A stretch of DNA of 64,000 nucleotides. It comes from a candidate division KSB1 bacterium. GTDB taxonomy: Bacteria > Zhuqueibacterota > Zhuqueibacteria > JANLFK01 > Oleimicrobiaceae. The stretch covers positions 186,001 through 250,000 of the forward strand of contig JANLFK010000003.1 of NCBI GenBank assembly GCA_024655945.1, written 5' to 3'. The notes under the pieces are model-generated. The model was not told the DNA's origin. It was given only the letters and a program-made list of their open reading frames with translations, and did not search any database. Shown piece by piece: positions 18,031 through 25,177 of this stretch (its first letter is position 1; each line of letters begins with the position of its first letter). The position numbers were made by a program, and so were the translations under genes.

Positions 18031-18921
18031 ATGCGCGTGCTCATGATTTTCGTGGACGGCCTGGGTATCGGCCGCTATGACCTGGGATTGAACCCCTGTA
18101 CCGCTGAGGGCCTGCGCTTCTTCAACAACTTTGCCGATCGCCAGCGCATGGAGCCTCTGCCGTTCGGCGGCATGGTGCTCGGCCTGGACGCCACCCTGGG
18201 GCTGCCCGGCCTGCCGCAGAGTGCCACCGGCCAGACGGCGCTGCTAACGGGCGTGAATGCTGCCCAGCTTCTTGGCCGCCACCTCAACGGCCTTCCCAAC
18301 GGCAAGCTCCGTGAAGTCATCGCCCAGCACTCCCTGCTCACGCTCCTGGCCGAGCGCGGCCGTAAGGCAGCCTTCCTCAACGCCTTCCGCCCGCCTTTCT
18401 TCGACTATGACCCGTTCCATATCATCCGCCACCTGTCCGTCACGAGCGTGTGCAATCTGTACGCGGGGCTGCGCTTCTTCGACCTCGACGACCTGCGCGC
18501 CCGCCGCTGCATCTATCAGGACTTTACCAACGAGGCGCTCCGTCGCCGTGGGCATGAGGTGCCGGTGTTCTCGCCGGAAGAAGCAGGAACCATCCTTGGC
18601 ACCCAGGCCGCCGCCCATGAGTTTTGCCTGTACGAGTACTTTCAAACCGACCGGGCCGGCCACGCCCAGGACATGGCCGGGGCAGTGCAGTTGCTCCAAA
18701 GCTTGGAAAGACTTGTAGCCGCCGCGTTGGAACATGTTGACTTGGAAGAGATGCTGGTGCTGCTTACCAGCGACCACGGCAATATTGAAGACCTGTCCAT
18801 GAAGGGGCACACCCGCAATCCGGCCATGACCCTGATCTGGGGCAGAGAAATGCAGGCTTTCGCCTCGGGCATCAGCTCCATCCTGGACGTCGCCCCAAAG
18901 ATCCTCAGTCTCCTCGGCTGA
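18031..18921 (+). CDS. Alkaline-phosphatase/iPGM superfamily metalloenzyme
   Basis: A 296-residue protein whose start follows the SpoIID stop by one base, so the two are translated together. The fold signature is that of the metalloenzyme superfamily of cofactor-independent phosphoglycerate mutase, phosphopentomutase and alkaline phosphatase. The N-terminal metal aspartate is in MIFVDGLGIG (D9), the nucleophile loop is SATGQTALLTG (T near residue 70), and the second metal set is in DRAGHAQD and LLTSDHGNIED. It is shorter than iPGM (about 510) and lacks the inserted transferase domain, so it is more likely a phosphatase or phosphodiesterase. No signal peptide. Substrate unknown. Confidence 0.75.
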   Translation: MRVLMIFVDGLGIGRYDLGLNPCTAEGLRFFNNFADRQRMEPLPFGGMVLGLDATLGLPGLPQSATGQTALLTGVNAAQLLGRHLNGLPNGKLREVIAQHSLLTLLAERGRKAAFLNAFRPPFFDYDPFHIIRHLSVTSVCNLYAGLRFFDLDDLRARRCIYQDFTNEALRRRGHEVPVFSPEEAGTILGTQAAAHEFCLYEYFQTDRAGHAQDMAGAVQLLQSLERLVAAALEHVDLEEMLVLLTSDHGNIEDLSMKGHTRNPAMTLIWGREMQAFASGISSILDVAPKILSLLG

Positions 18922-18955
18922 GTCTCATCTTCTCCGCGCGCGGCGCAAAAAGGGC

Positions 18956-18984
18956 TTGACACTTCTGATATTATTTGCTATAAT
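18956..18984 (+). promoter_or_regulatory. Consensus sigma70 promoter for the BFN gene
   Basis: Perfect TTGACA, a 17-base spacer and perfect TATAAT, with TGC in front of the -10. The sequence here is sharply AT-rich within a GC-rich genome. It leaves a leader of about 75 bases before the start at 19065 and is the best promoter match in the window. Confidence 0.88.
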
Positions 18985-19064
18985 TATTTGGCATTAGGCT
19001 CCAGTCAACTTCCGGGAACGGCCCTGCCGGGGACGGGGCGCGACATTTACGCGAGGTTCATGAC

Positions 19065-19622
19065 ATGTTAGTCTCGGTACGAGTTGATCGGGTCACGTTG
19101 GACACCGCGACGAGTCGGTTCGTGGTCGTTCTTAGGGACGATGCCCACAATCGCTGGTTGCCAATCGTGGTTGGCTCCACCGAGGCCCAGGCCATCGCCC
19201 TCCAGCTGGAGAAGGTAGAGCCTCCCCGTCCGCTGACCCACGATCTCATGAAGAACCTCCTGGAATCCCTCGACGCCAAGGTGTCGAGAGTTGTAGTCAC
19301 CGAGCTGCGCGAGAACACCTATTACGCGAAGATCGGGCTGCAACTTGACGGCAAGAAGCGGGAGATCGACGCACGCCCCAGTGATGCCATCGCCCTCGCC
19401 CTGCGCATGAATGCGCCGATCTTTGTGGTGGAGGAGGTGATGAAGAAGGCGGCCGTAGTTGACCGGCAGGAGGCCAGGGAGCGCGAAGTGCCGCTCGAGG
19501 AGCGCTTAGAGCATTTGGCGGCAGAACTGGAGGGCGCAATCCAAGAAGAGCGTTACGAGGACGCGGCGCGCCTGCGCGACGAAATACGCAAGCTGAAAGA
19601 GCAACAGGCCGCGTCAAAATAA
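19065..19622 (+). CDS. Bifunctional nuclease family (DUF151) protein with C-terminal UVR motif
   Basis: A 185-residue cytosolic protein. Residues 1-130 form a BFN/DUF151 domain: LPIVVGSTEAQAIALQLE, RPLTHDLMKNLL, and DARPSDAIALALRMNAPIFV are characteristic. The last part, LEHLAAELEGAIQEERYEDAARLRDEIRKL, is a UvrB/UvrC (UVR) motif, as in many DUF151 proteins and in Clp-associated factors such as McsA. DUF151 proteins have been described as RNase/DNase in plants; their role in bacteria is not settled. It is a single-gene unit with a consensus promoter in front and a strong terminator behind, which suggests steady, high expression. Confidence 0.9.
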   Translation: MLVSVRVDRVTLDTATSRFVVVLRDDAHNRWLPIVVGSTEAQAIALQLEKVEPPRPLTHDLMKNLLESLDAKVSRVVVTELRENTYYAKIGLQLDGKKREIDARPSDAIALALRMNAPIFVVEEVMKKAAVVDRQEAREREVPLEERLEHLAAELEGAIQEERYEDAARLRDEIRKLKEQQAASK

Positions 19623-19739
19623 ACACACGTACACCCTGTCGCCATCACCCTCGGCGGCAAGAAGCACCCGCGACGGAGCGGGGCGGCAGAGGTACAGGTG
19701 GGTGGGACCGGTCAACCTTCGCAGGTGGAGCATACAGCG

Positions 19740-19767
19740 GGCACTCTGAGGAGTGCCTTTTCTGTTT
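19740..19767 (+). terminator. Rho-independent terminator after the BFN gene
   Basis: GGCACTC (19740-19746), loop TGAG, GAGTGCC (19751-19757), then TTTTCTGTTT. The perfect 7-bp stem with a 4-base loop and T-run lies 118 bases after the BFN stop, in the convergent gap before the UroD-family gene. Confidence 0.88.
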
Positions 19768-19906
19768 ATCGCTGGCCGCACCAAGGTCTTACGGCCTTAC
19801 ACAAACCGGGCGCAACCATGCGCAAGAGGTCCGTCCCTGCTAAGAGAGTTCTCGGCGTCTCCCTTTTCTCTGCGCCCTCTCGCCTTTGGCCGGTTTCCAA
19901 AAACCG

Positions 19907-20989
19907 TTAGTAGACGCACTCGCGTGCCGCGTCGGCATAGGCCTGCAAGTTCTCCACCGGCGCATGGAAGAAGTGGTCACAGGTGCTGAGGATGTAGCCG
20001 CCGCCAGGACCTGCCGCGGCAAAGTTGCGCAGCACCATTTCCCGCACCTTTTCCGGCGTGCCGTAAGTGAAGCCGTGCGTCTGGTTCATGCCGCCGATCA
20101 TGCACACGTACTGCCCCACGCGCCGTTTTGCTGCTGCCAAATCCACGTCGCCGCCGATCTCACGCGGCGTTAGGGTCTCGATGGCGTCCACCTCCGTGCC
20201 CACAATCTTCTCTAAAATGGGCATCATGCCGCCGCAGGTGTGGTACACCACCCGCATGCCCACTGCATGCAGGGCGCGATGGACTTCGCGGTCACAGGGG
20301 GCCACAAACTGCTCGAAAATCGCAGGCGAGATCACCGTCGTTGAGGCGTCGCCGCCCCCTCCCTCGATGAGGTCGTAAGCGCTGTCTTTGTACTGCTCCA
20401 CAAAGGCCAGCTTCTTGTCGCGCAGAATGCGCAGGAACTCGTGCACCCAGGCCGGGTCGTCGAAGGTGGCGATAATCATCCGCTGCGTGCCGTACCACTG
20501 GCAGGCGTCCTGCCAGCACCCAGGCTGTTGGTAGGGAAGCGCCCCGCGCACGATGCCGTCGTCTCCGACCCGTTCCCGCCAGGCGGCAACCAGCTCTTTG
20601 TCCAGGCGCGGCACCGGCAGGTACTTTTCGATCCAGCGAATTTGCTCGGGGTGCTTGAGTGGATAGTCGGCGACCCAGGAGGTGTACTGGTCCGCCTCGT
20701 GCACGGCCACAAAGCTGCCCTCGGGCGTGGTGATGGTGCGCAGCCAGCGCCGGTAGTCGGGCCGCTCTTCCACCACCTCTTCGGTGACCCGCCATTGGGG
20801 ACTTTCCATGTCCAGAAACGGCGAGACATAGATGGAACCATCCAGCCCGAAGAGGCGAAACGCCTCCAGGGGGTCAATGCCGCCCAGGTAGTGGTCGAGG
20901 TAGTACTTCATCCAGTCGTGCAAAGTGGCCGGCAAGCGATCCGGCTTTTCGCGATGCAGTGCCGTCAAAAGCCGCTCCCGTGAAGTCAT
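19907..20989 (-). CDS. Uroporphyrinogen decarboxylase (URO-D) family protein, methyltransferase-like
   Basis: A 360-residue protein of the UroD fold family. ATG 20989 overlaps the M28 peptidase stop (ATGA) and has GGAGAGGG upstream; the open frame continuing further upstream is the shadow of the peptidase. It opens TSRERLLTALHREKPDRLPATL as these proteins do. It has VVYHTCGGMMPILEKI (about 265-280), a His/Cys pair that in corrinoid-dependent methyltransferases of this family binds zinc, and ends with GGYILSTCDHFFHAPVENL. The haem-pathway motifs of HemE are lacking, so a role in one-carbon or methyl transfer is more likely than haem synthesis. No corrinoid protein gene is near. A 6-bp hairpin (CGGTTT/AAACCG, 19891-19906) sits right after the stop, without a T-run. 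Confidence 0.8.
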   Translation of the reverse strand: MTSRERLLTALHREKPDRLPATLHDWMKYYLDHYLGGIDPLEAFRLFGLDGSIYVSPFLDMESPQWRVTEEVVEERPDYRRWLRTITTPEGSFVAVHEADQYTSWVADYPLKHPEQIRWIEKYLPVPRLDKELVAAWRERVGDDGIVRGALPYQQPGCWQDACQWYGTQRMIIATFDDPAWVHEFLRILRDKKLAFVEQYKDSAYDLIEGGGGDASTTVISPAIFEQFVAPCDREVHRALHAVGMRVVYHTCGGMMPILEKIVGTEVDAIETLTPREIGGDVDLAAAKRRVGQYVCMIGGMNQTHGFTYGTPEKVREMVLRNFAAAGPGGGYILSTCDHFFHAPVENLQAYADAARECVY

Positions 20990-22503
20990 GGATGCGCCCT
21001 CTCCTGATGGGGACCAATTGTTGCGCCGTCGGCCAAGGTGCGGGCAGTGAAGTACGCCAGCTGCGCCGCGGCCGTAAAGAGCTCCGCTCGCAACGTCTCC
21101 GGCCTGTCGGAGGGAAGATGCAAGTGCTCGTAACCGTTGGTGGTGGCAAAGTAGAGGTTGGGCACGCCCCGGCGATGGAATGGACCGGCGTCGGCTCCGC
21201 CGCCGCCTCCCGTAGCCGCACTGAGGAGCCGTGTGTGCAACCGATCCTGCTCCTGCACCATGGCAAGAAGCCCCGGAAAGTCCTTCCCGCCATAGACGGC
21301 CACGCTGTCGCCGGTGCCGATGCAGTCCAGGTTCAGCATGGCAACCGTCCGTTCCAAAGGGAAGGCCGGTCGGCTCGCGTAGGCCTCCGCGCCGAGCATC
21401 CCCTGCTCCTCGCTGGCGAAAAGGGCAAAGAGCACGCTCCTGCCTGGCGGGGAAGGCGCTTGGGCGAAAGCCTTGGCGATGGCCATCACCGCGGCGCTGC
21501 CGGAGGCATTGTCGTTGGCCCCTGGGTAGTAGACCTGCGGCGACTGCCGCCCCACGTGGTCCAGGTGGGCGCCGATGACTACGCACTCCTCCTTCAATTC
21601 CGGGTCAGACCCCGGCAGCAGGGCGACGACGTTCATGGTGCGCTTTGCCTTGGCGTAGCGGGCGCGGACGTTCACTTTCACCTTGGTGGGCAAGGCGAAC
21701 GAGCGCGGTGTACGGGTCGAATCGATGGCCGCCTGCAGCGCCGCCAGGCTCACGCCCGCCTCTCGCAGAATCTCGTTCGCCACCGCCACGTCGATGTGGA
21801 GCTGGGGGATATCCTGCTGCTCGCCAGGTCCATGCAGCACACTGCCGATGCGCCTTTGCACCGGCTGGTTATTTGGGCAGGAGACAAGGAGCAAGGCGCG
21901 GGCACCGCGGCGGCGCGCGGCTTCTGCCTTGCGTCTGGGCATGGCACGCTCGCCCCAGTTCGCACCTTGCGCTTGCCATGCCGGCGGCTGCTTGAAGGTC
22001 AACACCACCTTGCCGCGCACGTCCACGCCCGCATAGTCGTCGTAGCCATTTTCGGCACAGGAGAGGCCGTAGCCGCAAAAGACCACCGGCGCCGTGACCT
22101 TGCCGCTGCCGCTAAAGCCGCGCGCCACAAACTCCTCGCCGAGCACGCACTCGCGCAAGGGCCGGCCACCCGCGTTCAAGATCGCCAGGCGAGGGGGACT
22201 GAGAAACTCGTTGTATTCCACCTCGAGGTACTGGAAGTAGCCCTCGTCTCCGGCCGGCCGCAAGCCAAGGTGTTTGAACCACTCGGCAGCGTACGCGGCC
22301 GCCTGGTCGTACCCTTTGCCTCCTGGCAATCTGCCGTCCAGCTCGGGCCGACAGAGCTCCCGCACGATGCCCATAAGCGTGGGTGCGCCGATCGCCTCTG
22401 CACCTACCTGAGCTGGGGACACCTCTGCGTTGCCGCACAGGAACAGCAGGACCGCCAATGCCCCAACCACACCCCCTGCCACCATCGACTTTGCGGCTTT
22501 CAC
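20986..22503 (-). CDS. Secreted M28-family metallopeptidase with PA-domain insertion
   Basis: A 505-residue exported zinc aminopeptidase-type enzyme. The GTG at 22503 has GAGGAG nine bases ahead and is followed by a signal peptide (AAKSMVAGGVVGALAVLLFLCG). A protease-associated segment (about 120-260, with VVFCGYGL and RARALLLVS-like strands) is followed by the M28 catalytic core: GAHLDHVG (zinc His), YYPGANDNASGSAAV (bridging Asp), LFASEEQGMLGAEAY (catalytic Glu-Glu), LNLDCIG (Asp) and a late His in NGYEHLHLPSD. All expected metal ligands seem present. It acts outside the cytoplasm on peptides of unknown identity. Its stop overlaps the UroD-family start, and the SnoaL-like gene lies 131 bases upstream. 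Confidence 0.87.
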   Translation of the reverse strand: MKAAKSMVAGGVVGALAVLLFLCGNAEVSPAQVGAEAIGAPTLMGIVRELCRPELDGRLPGGKGYDQAAAYAAEWFKHLGLRPAGDEGYFQYLEVEYNEFLSPPRLAILNAGGRPLRECVLGEEFVARGFSGSGKVTAPVVFCGYGLSCAENGYDDYAGVDVRGKVVLTFKQPPAWQAQGANWGERAMPRRKAEAARRRGARALLLVSCPNNQPVQRRIGSVLHGPGEQQDIPQLHIDVAVANEILREAGVSLAALQAAIDSTRTPRSFALPTKVKVNVRARYAKAKRTMNVVALLPGSDPELKEECVVIGAHLDHVGRQSPQVYYPGANDNASGSAAVMAIAKAFAQAPSPPGRSVLFALFASEEQGMLGAEAYASRPAFPLERTVAMLNLDCIGTGDSVAVYGGKDFPGLLAMVQEQDRLHTRLLSAATGGGGGADAGPFHRRGVPNLYFATTNGYEHLHLPSDRPETLRAELFTAAAQLAYFTARTLADGATIGPHQERAHP

Positions 22504-22634
22504 CCGCAGGCGCTCCTCTCTCTTTTTCCTCCCTGCCCAGGAAAGCAGTCTTGCCCCTGCCCTCTGCGGGCAGTCACGGGCGACGCTCTCCGCCCGCGAT
22601 TTGAGGCGGTGGCACCCCTTCCTGCCTCTTGGCC

Positions 22635-23036
22635 TCACTTTTTCTCATAGGCGTGATGGGCGCGCGAAAAGTGTTCGTGCACCACCTTCCACTCGCCGTC
22701 GCGCCTGGCGTAGACGTGCGTGCCACGCCCTTCGATGATCCGCGGCTTACCCTTCTTGTGCAGGGTTACCGTCCAGTAAAAGCTGACCACGGCGACATCG
22801 CCCAGCACCTGCACCTGCGGCTGCAGGACCTTAAAGTCCACCTTGTCCGCCTGCGTGAGGTAATACTCGATAGTCTGCCGCAGGGCGCGCAGGCCCTTGA
22901 GCCGCGCATGACGGGTGGAGGAGAAACCGATGAGTTCCTTGTCAAAGTGGGCCAAGATGGCCTTGACGTCGCCTTGGTTGAAGGCCTTGGCCTGCGCCTT
23001 TTCCAGGTCCACCAACGTCTTCTTGAGATCTTCCAT
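22635..23036 (-). CDS. SnoaL/DUF4440-like (NTF2 fold) small protein
   Basis: A 133-residue soluble protein. ATG 23036 follows AGGAGGAGAG closely; a longer frame upstream is unlikely. The pattern fits the NTF2-like/SnoaL-3 fold: EKAQAKAFNQGDVKAILAHFDKELIGFSS at the start (the 'A...GD...I...F..D' opening), then KGLRALRQTIEYYL, VQVLGDVAVVSFYWTVTL and a final WKVVHEHFSR. Such proteins bind or turn over small molecules, or serve as stand-alone stress-related proteins. No catalytic set can be assigned. First gene of the minus-strand group with the M28 peptidase and the UroD-family protein. Confidence 0.75.
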   Translation of the reverse strand: MEDLKKTLVDLEKAQAKAFNQGDVKAILAHFDKELIGFSSTRHARLKGLRALRQTIEYYLTQADKVDFKVLQPQVQVLGDVAVVSFYWTVTLHKKGKPRIIEGRGTHVYARRDGEWKVVHEHFSRAHHAYEKK

Positions 23037-23441
23037 GTCTCCTCTCCTCCTGCGTTGGTTTGATGGCACGTGGGGACACGGCATGCTGTGCCCCAAATCA
23101 TGCGGTGCCCGTGGGATTGTCGAGATCCCATGCGGGTGGCCACCGGCCGGCTCGGCCTCCGGCGTGCTCCACCAGAAAGTGGAGCGCCGGTGAGTTCTGC
23201 CCCGGCCTGCGGATGGGCGTTAGCGGCACCGCCTCAATCGCCGTGGCGCCCTTCTCCTGCAGTCCGGCGGGCACAGGATAGCCCATGAAGCGAAGGTAGC
23301 CAGGACATGGCCTCGCCGGTGCGGCACCGCACTGCCGGATGAATATTGAGCAAAATTCGGCAAAAAATCAAGAGGTTTGTGAGGGTGGCGGAGGAGGACG
23401 TGGGCCGCCGAGAAACGCAAGCGGCAGCGCGCACGACCGGA
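23037..23441. other. Intergenic stretch with a possible promoter and a doubtful small frame
   Basis: No firm gene. On the minus strand a 62-codon frame at 23098-23286 (opening MGYPVPAGLQEKG) has an open lead-in but no ribosome site; it might be the tail of a decayed gene. From 23442 onward the gap is filled by the structured repeats listed separately. Confidence 0.35.
23342..23371 (-). promoter_or_regulatory. Possible promoter for the SnoaL-M28-UroD group
   Basis: On the minus strand TTGATT and AATATT are spaced by 18 bases, in an AT-rich patch. The -35 and start of the spacer closely resemble the ubiB promoter (TTGATTTTT then GCCG). It would give a leader of about 300 bases, so it is uncertain. 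Confidence 0.35.
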
Positions 23442-23519
23442 AACCTCCGGGAGGTTAGTCAACCAGATCCGCGTGCCCAAATGGCCTTTCGCTGCACCCG
23501 CCAAGACCTCCCGGAGGTT
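23442..23519. repeat. 78-bp palindrome-ended element, copy 1
   Basis: Begins with AACCTCCGGGAGGTT (23442-23456) and ends with GACCTCCCGGAGGTT (23505-23519), its reverse complement apart from one base. The two are 48 bases apart, around a core containing CCCAAATGGCC. See copies 2-5. Confidence 0.85.
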
Positions 23520-23555
23520 GGCCTGCCACAGGCACCGGCCCCAACCGCGGAGGAT

Positions 23556-23582
23556 GGCACGCCAGAGGCGTACGCGCCCAGG
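23556..23582. repeat. 27-bp hairpin repeat, divergent copy with compensatory change
   Basis: Begins GGCACGCCAGAGGCGTAC and ends CGCCCAGG. It matches the copies at 23744, 28034 and 28162, but stem positions 5 and 15 are swapped from G-C to C-G, which keeps the pair; one other stem pair (positions 3/17) is lost. Confidence 0.6.
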
Positions 23583-23633
23583 GGGCTTGGACACTTCCTG
23601 GCTCCAAGGAGCAACCCGCACCCAGCGGCCGGA

Positions 23634-23712
23634 AACCTCCGGGAGGTTGTCGCAGGCCTGAGCAGACGCGGAATGGCGCGAACTGACCTGGTGGGCTAAC
23701 CTCCCGGAGGTT
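23634..23712. repeat. 78-bp palindrome-ended element, copy 2
   Basis: AACCTCCGGGAGGTT (23634-23648), a 49-base core ending in GACCTGGTGGGCT, and AACCTCCCGGAGGTT (23698-23712). The core runs in the same orientation as copy 3. Confidence 0.88.
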
Positions 23713-23743
23713 CGTCCACCACATGCGGCTGACCCACGGGCTC

Positions 23744-23770
23744 GGCAGGCCGGAGGCCTGCGTACCCAGG
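23744..23770. repeat. 27-bp hairpin repeat
   Basis: GGCAGGCCGGAGGCCTGC followed by GTACCCAGG. The stem GCAGGCC/GGCCTGC has a 3-base loop. It lies just upstream of the promoter of the glycosyltransferase gene. Confidence 0.8.
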
Positions 23771-23786
23771 AAGCGCATTTTCCCCT

Positions 23787-23816
23787 TTGTTTTTGCCTGG
23801 GCGGTTGCTAAATTTG
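23787..23816 (+). promoter_or_regulatory. Promoter for the GT9 gene
   Basis: TTGTTT, 16 bases, TAAATT with TTGC ahead of the -10. The same stretch also fits the Bacteroidetes type exactly: TTTG (23786-23789), 19 bases, TAAATTTG (23809-23816). It lies 22 bases before the start, so the leader is very short. Confidence 0.55.
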
Positions 23817-23837
23817 CCACAGCAACTTTGGAGGGCT

Positions 23838-25034
23838 ATGGCAAGTCTGTTCGACACATTCCACCGGCTGCTGCGCCGGCGGCAGATCCACGACGCGCAG
23901 CGCAGGGCGAAGGTGCTGCTCTTCCGCGGCCTGCGCAGCTTCTTCCCGGTGTCCACGATGAGCGTGCGGGAGATCGGTAACTTGCGGTGCATTCTGGTGG
24001 TGCGCCAGCACAACCAGCTCGGCGACATGCTCTGCGCCACGCCGACTCTTCGCCTCTTGCGCCAGGCCTACCCGCGCGCCGACATTACTCTCATCACCAG
24101 TCCGGCCAATTACCCGGCGGTGGAGCACAACATCCGCCTGGACCGCGTGCTGGTGTTCGACAAGATCGGGTTTGCCAAGCAGCCGCGTCGCTACTGGCAC
24201 TTTTTGCACACGTTGCGCTCGCTCAAGCCAGACGTGGCCATCGTTTTGTCCACGGTCTCCATGTCGGTGACCTCGGACGTGCTCGCCTACCTGTCGCGTG
24301 CCCGCTATCGCGTGGGCGCGGCGGCCATCGACGGCGTGCCCAACACCACCGGGTTTCTCTTCAACGTGCCGGTCACGTTGGATTGGCGCGCGGAGCCGCA
24401 TCGTCACCAGGCCTTGCGCAACATGGACATGCTGCACCCCCTCGGCCTGAGGAGCACCGACCTGCAGGCCGAGCTCTTCCCGACTCCGGAGGAGCGTGCC
24501 CGGGCGGCAGAGCTCCTGGCGAGGATCGGCTCAGGCGTCAAAGTGGGGATTCATCCTGGGGCGGGCAAGCCGGCAAACCGCTGGCCGGTGGCCAATTTTG
24601 CCGAGCTGGCCAACGCCTTGGCGCAGCGCTGCGGCGCCCACATCGTCATCACCGCCGGCCCGGATGACGGGCAGGTGCTCGAGGAGCTTGTGCCTGCGCT
24701 GCGGGCGCCGCACACGGTGTGCCTGAATCGGCCCCTCGGTGAGCTGGCCGCCATCATCGATGGCTTGGACTTGATGGTCAGCAACGACACCGGGGTCCTG
24801 CACGTGGCCGGTACGACCCGGGTGCCGCTCATCTCGCTTTTTGGCGCCACCGATCCGGAGCAATGGGCCCCTGCGCGGCCGGCGAGCTACTACCTGCAGC
24901 GGCCCCGCCTGAGCGACATCAGCGTGGAGGAAGTGGAGGCGCTTGCCAGCCGGCTGCTGGCGGAGGCTAAAGCGGCGCGGGGTTATCGCCGGCAGCAACG
25001 CAGGCCCAAGGCCAGAACCCCCATGGTTGGCTGA
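23838..25034 (+). CDS. Glycosyltransferase family 9 (heptosyltransferase-like)
   Basis: A 398-residue cytosolic or membrane-associated glycosyltransferase. ATG 23838 is preceded by GGAGGG. GT9/heptosyltransferase marks are VVRQHNQLGDMLCATPTLRLLRQAYPRADI near residues 55-85, VGIHPGAGKPANRWP near 230-245 (the nucleotide-sugar phosphate loop), and the donor-site region DLMVSNDTGVLHVAGTTRVPLISLFGATDPEQW near 310-345. Such enzymes add heptose or related sugars to lipopolysaccharide core. It stands alone between repeat-filled gaps and has its own promoter, so it is not part of an LPS operon here. Confidence 0.88.
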   Translation: MASLFDTFHRLLRRRQIHDAQRRAKVLLFRGLRSFFPVSTMSVREIGNLRCILVVRQHNQLGDMLCATPTLRLLRQAYPRADITLITSPANYPAVEHNIRLDRVLVFDKIGFAKQPRRYWHFLHTLRSLKPDVAIVLSTVSMSVTSDVLAYLSRARYRVGAAAIDGVPNTTGFLFNVPVTLDWRAEPHRHQALRNMDMLHPLGLRSTDLQAELFPTPEERARAAELLARIGSGVKVGIHPGAGKPANRWPVANFAELANALAQRCGAHIVITAGPDDGQVLEELVPALRAPHTVCLNRPLGELAAIIDGLDLMVSNDTGVLHVAGTTRVPLISLFGATDPEQWAPARPASYYLQRPRLSDISVEEVEALASRLLAEAKAARGYRRQQRRPKARTPMVG

Positions 25035-25057
25035 CCTCCTGCAGGTGGAGCGCGCTG

Positions 25058-25135
25058 AACCTCCGGGAGGTTTTCGGAAGCGGGACTGGGGGCCAAATGG
25101 CCAGAGTGACCTGGTGGGCGAACCTCCCGGAGGTT
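25058..25135. repeat. 78-bp palindrome-ended element, copy 3
   Basis: AACCTCCGGGAGGTT (25058-25072), 48 bases with GGGGGCCAAATGGCC and GACCTGGTGGGCG, then AACCTCCCGGAGGTT (25121-25135). It occupies most of the gap between the GT9 gene and the flavoprotein gene. Confidence 0.9.
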
Positions 25136-25177
25136 TCCTAAGGGGGAGGTTCGCGGAAGAAATGACAACGGAGGCAG

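Noticed and set aside
19907-21586. 559-codon frame extending the UroD-family gene upstream
   Set aside because: The upstream part is the antisense-frame shadow of the M28 peptidase; the ATG at 20989 with a ribosome site and ATGA overlap is the natural start.
23098-23286. Resemblance of FLVEHAGGRA to the end of class 1 fructose-bisphosphatase
   Set aside because: Only about ten residues match and no other part of that enzyme is near; treated as chance.
23346-23820. Open frames on both strands across the repeat region with recurring peptides such as NLREV, NLPEV and QPPGGF
   Set aside because: The peptides are just translations of the AACCTCC/GGAGGTT palindromes in different frames; no ribosome sites, and both strands are open at once.
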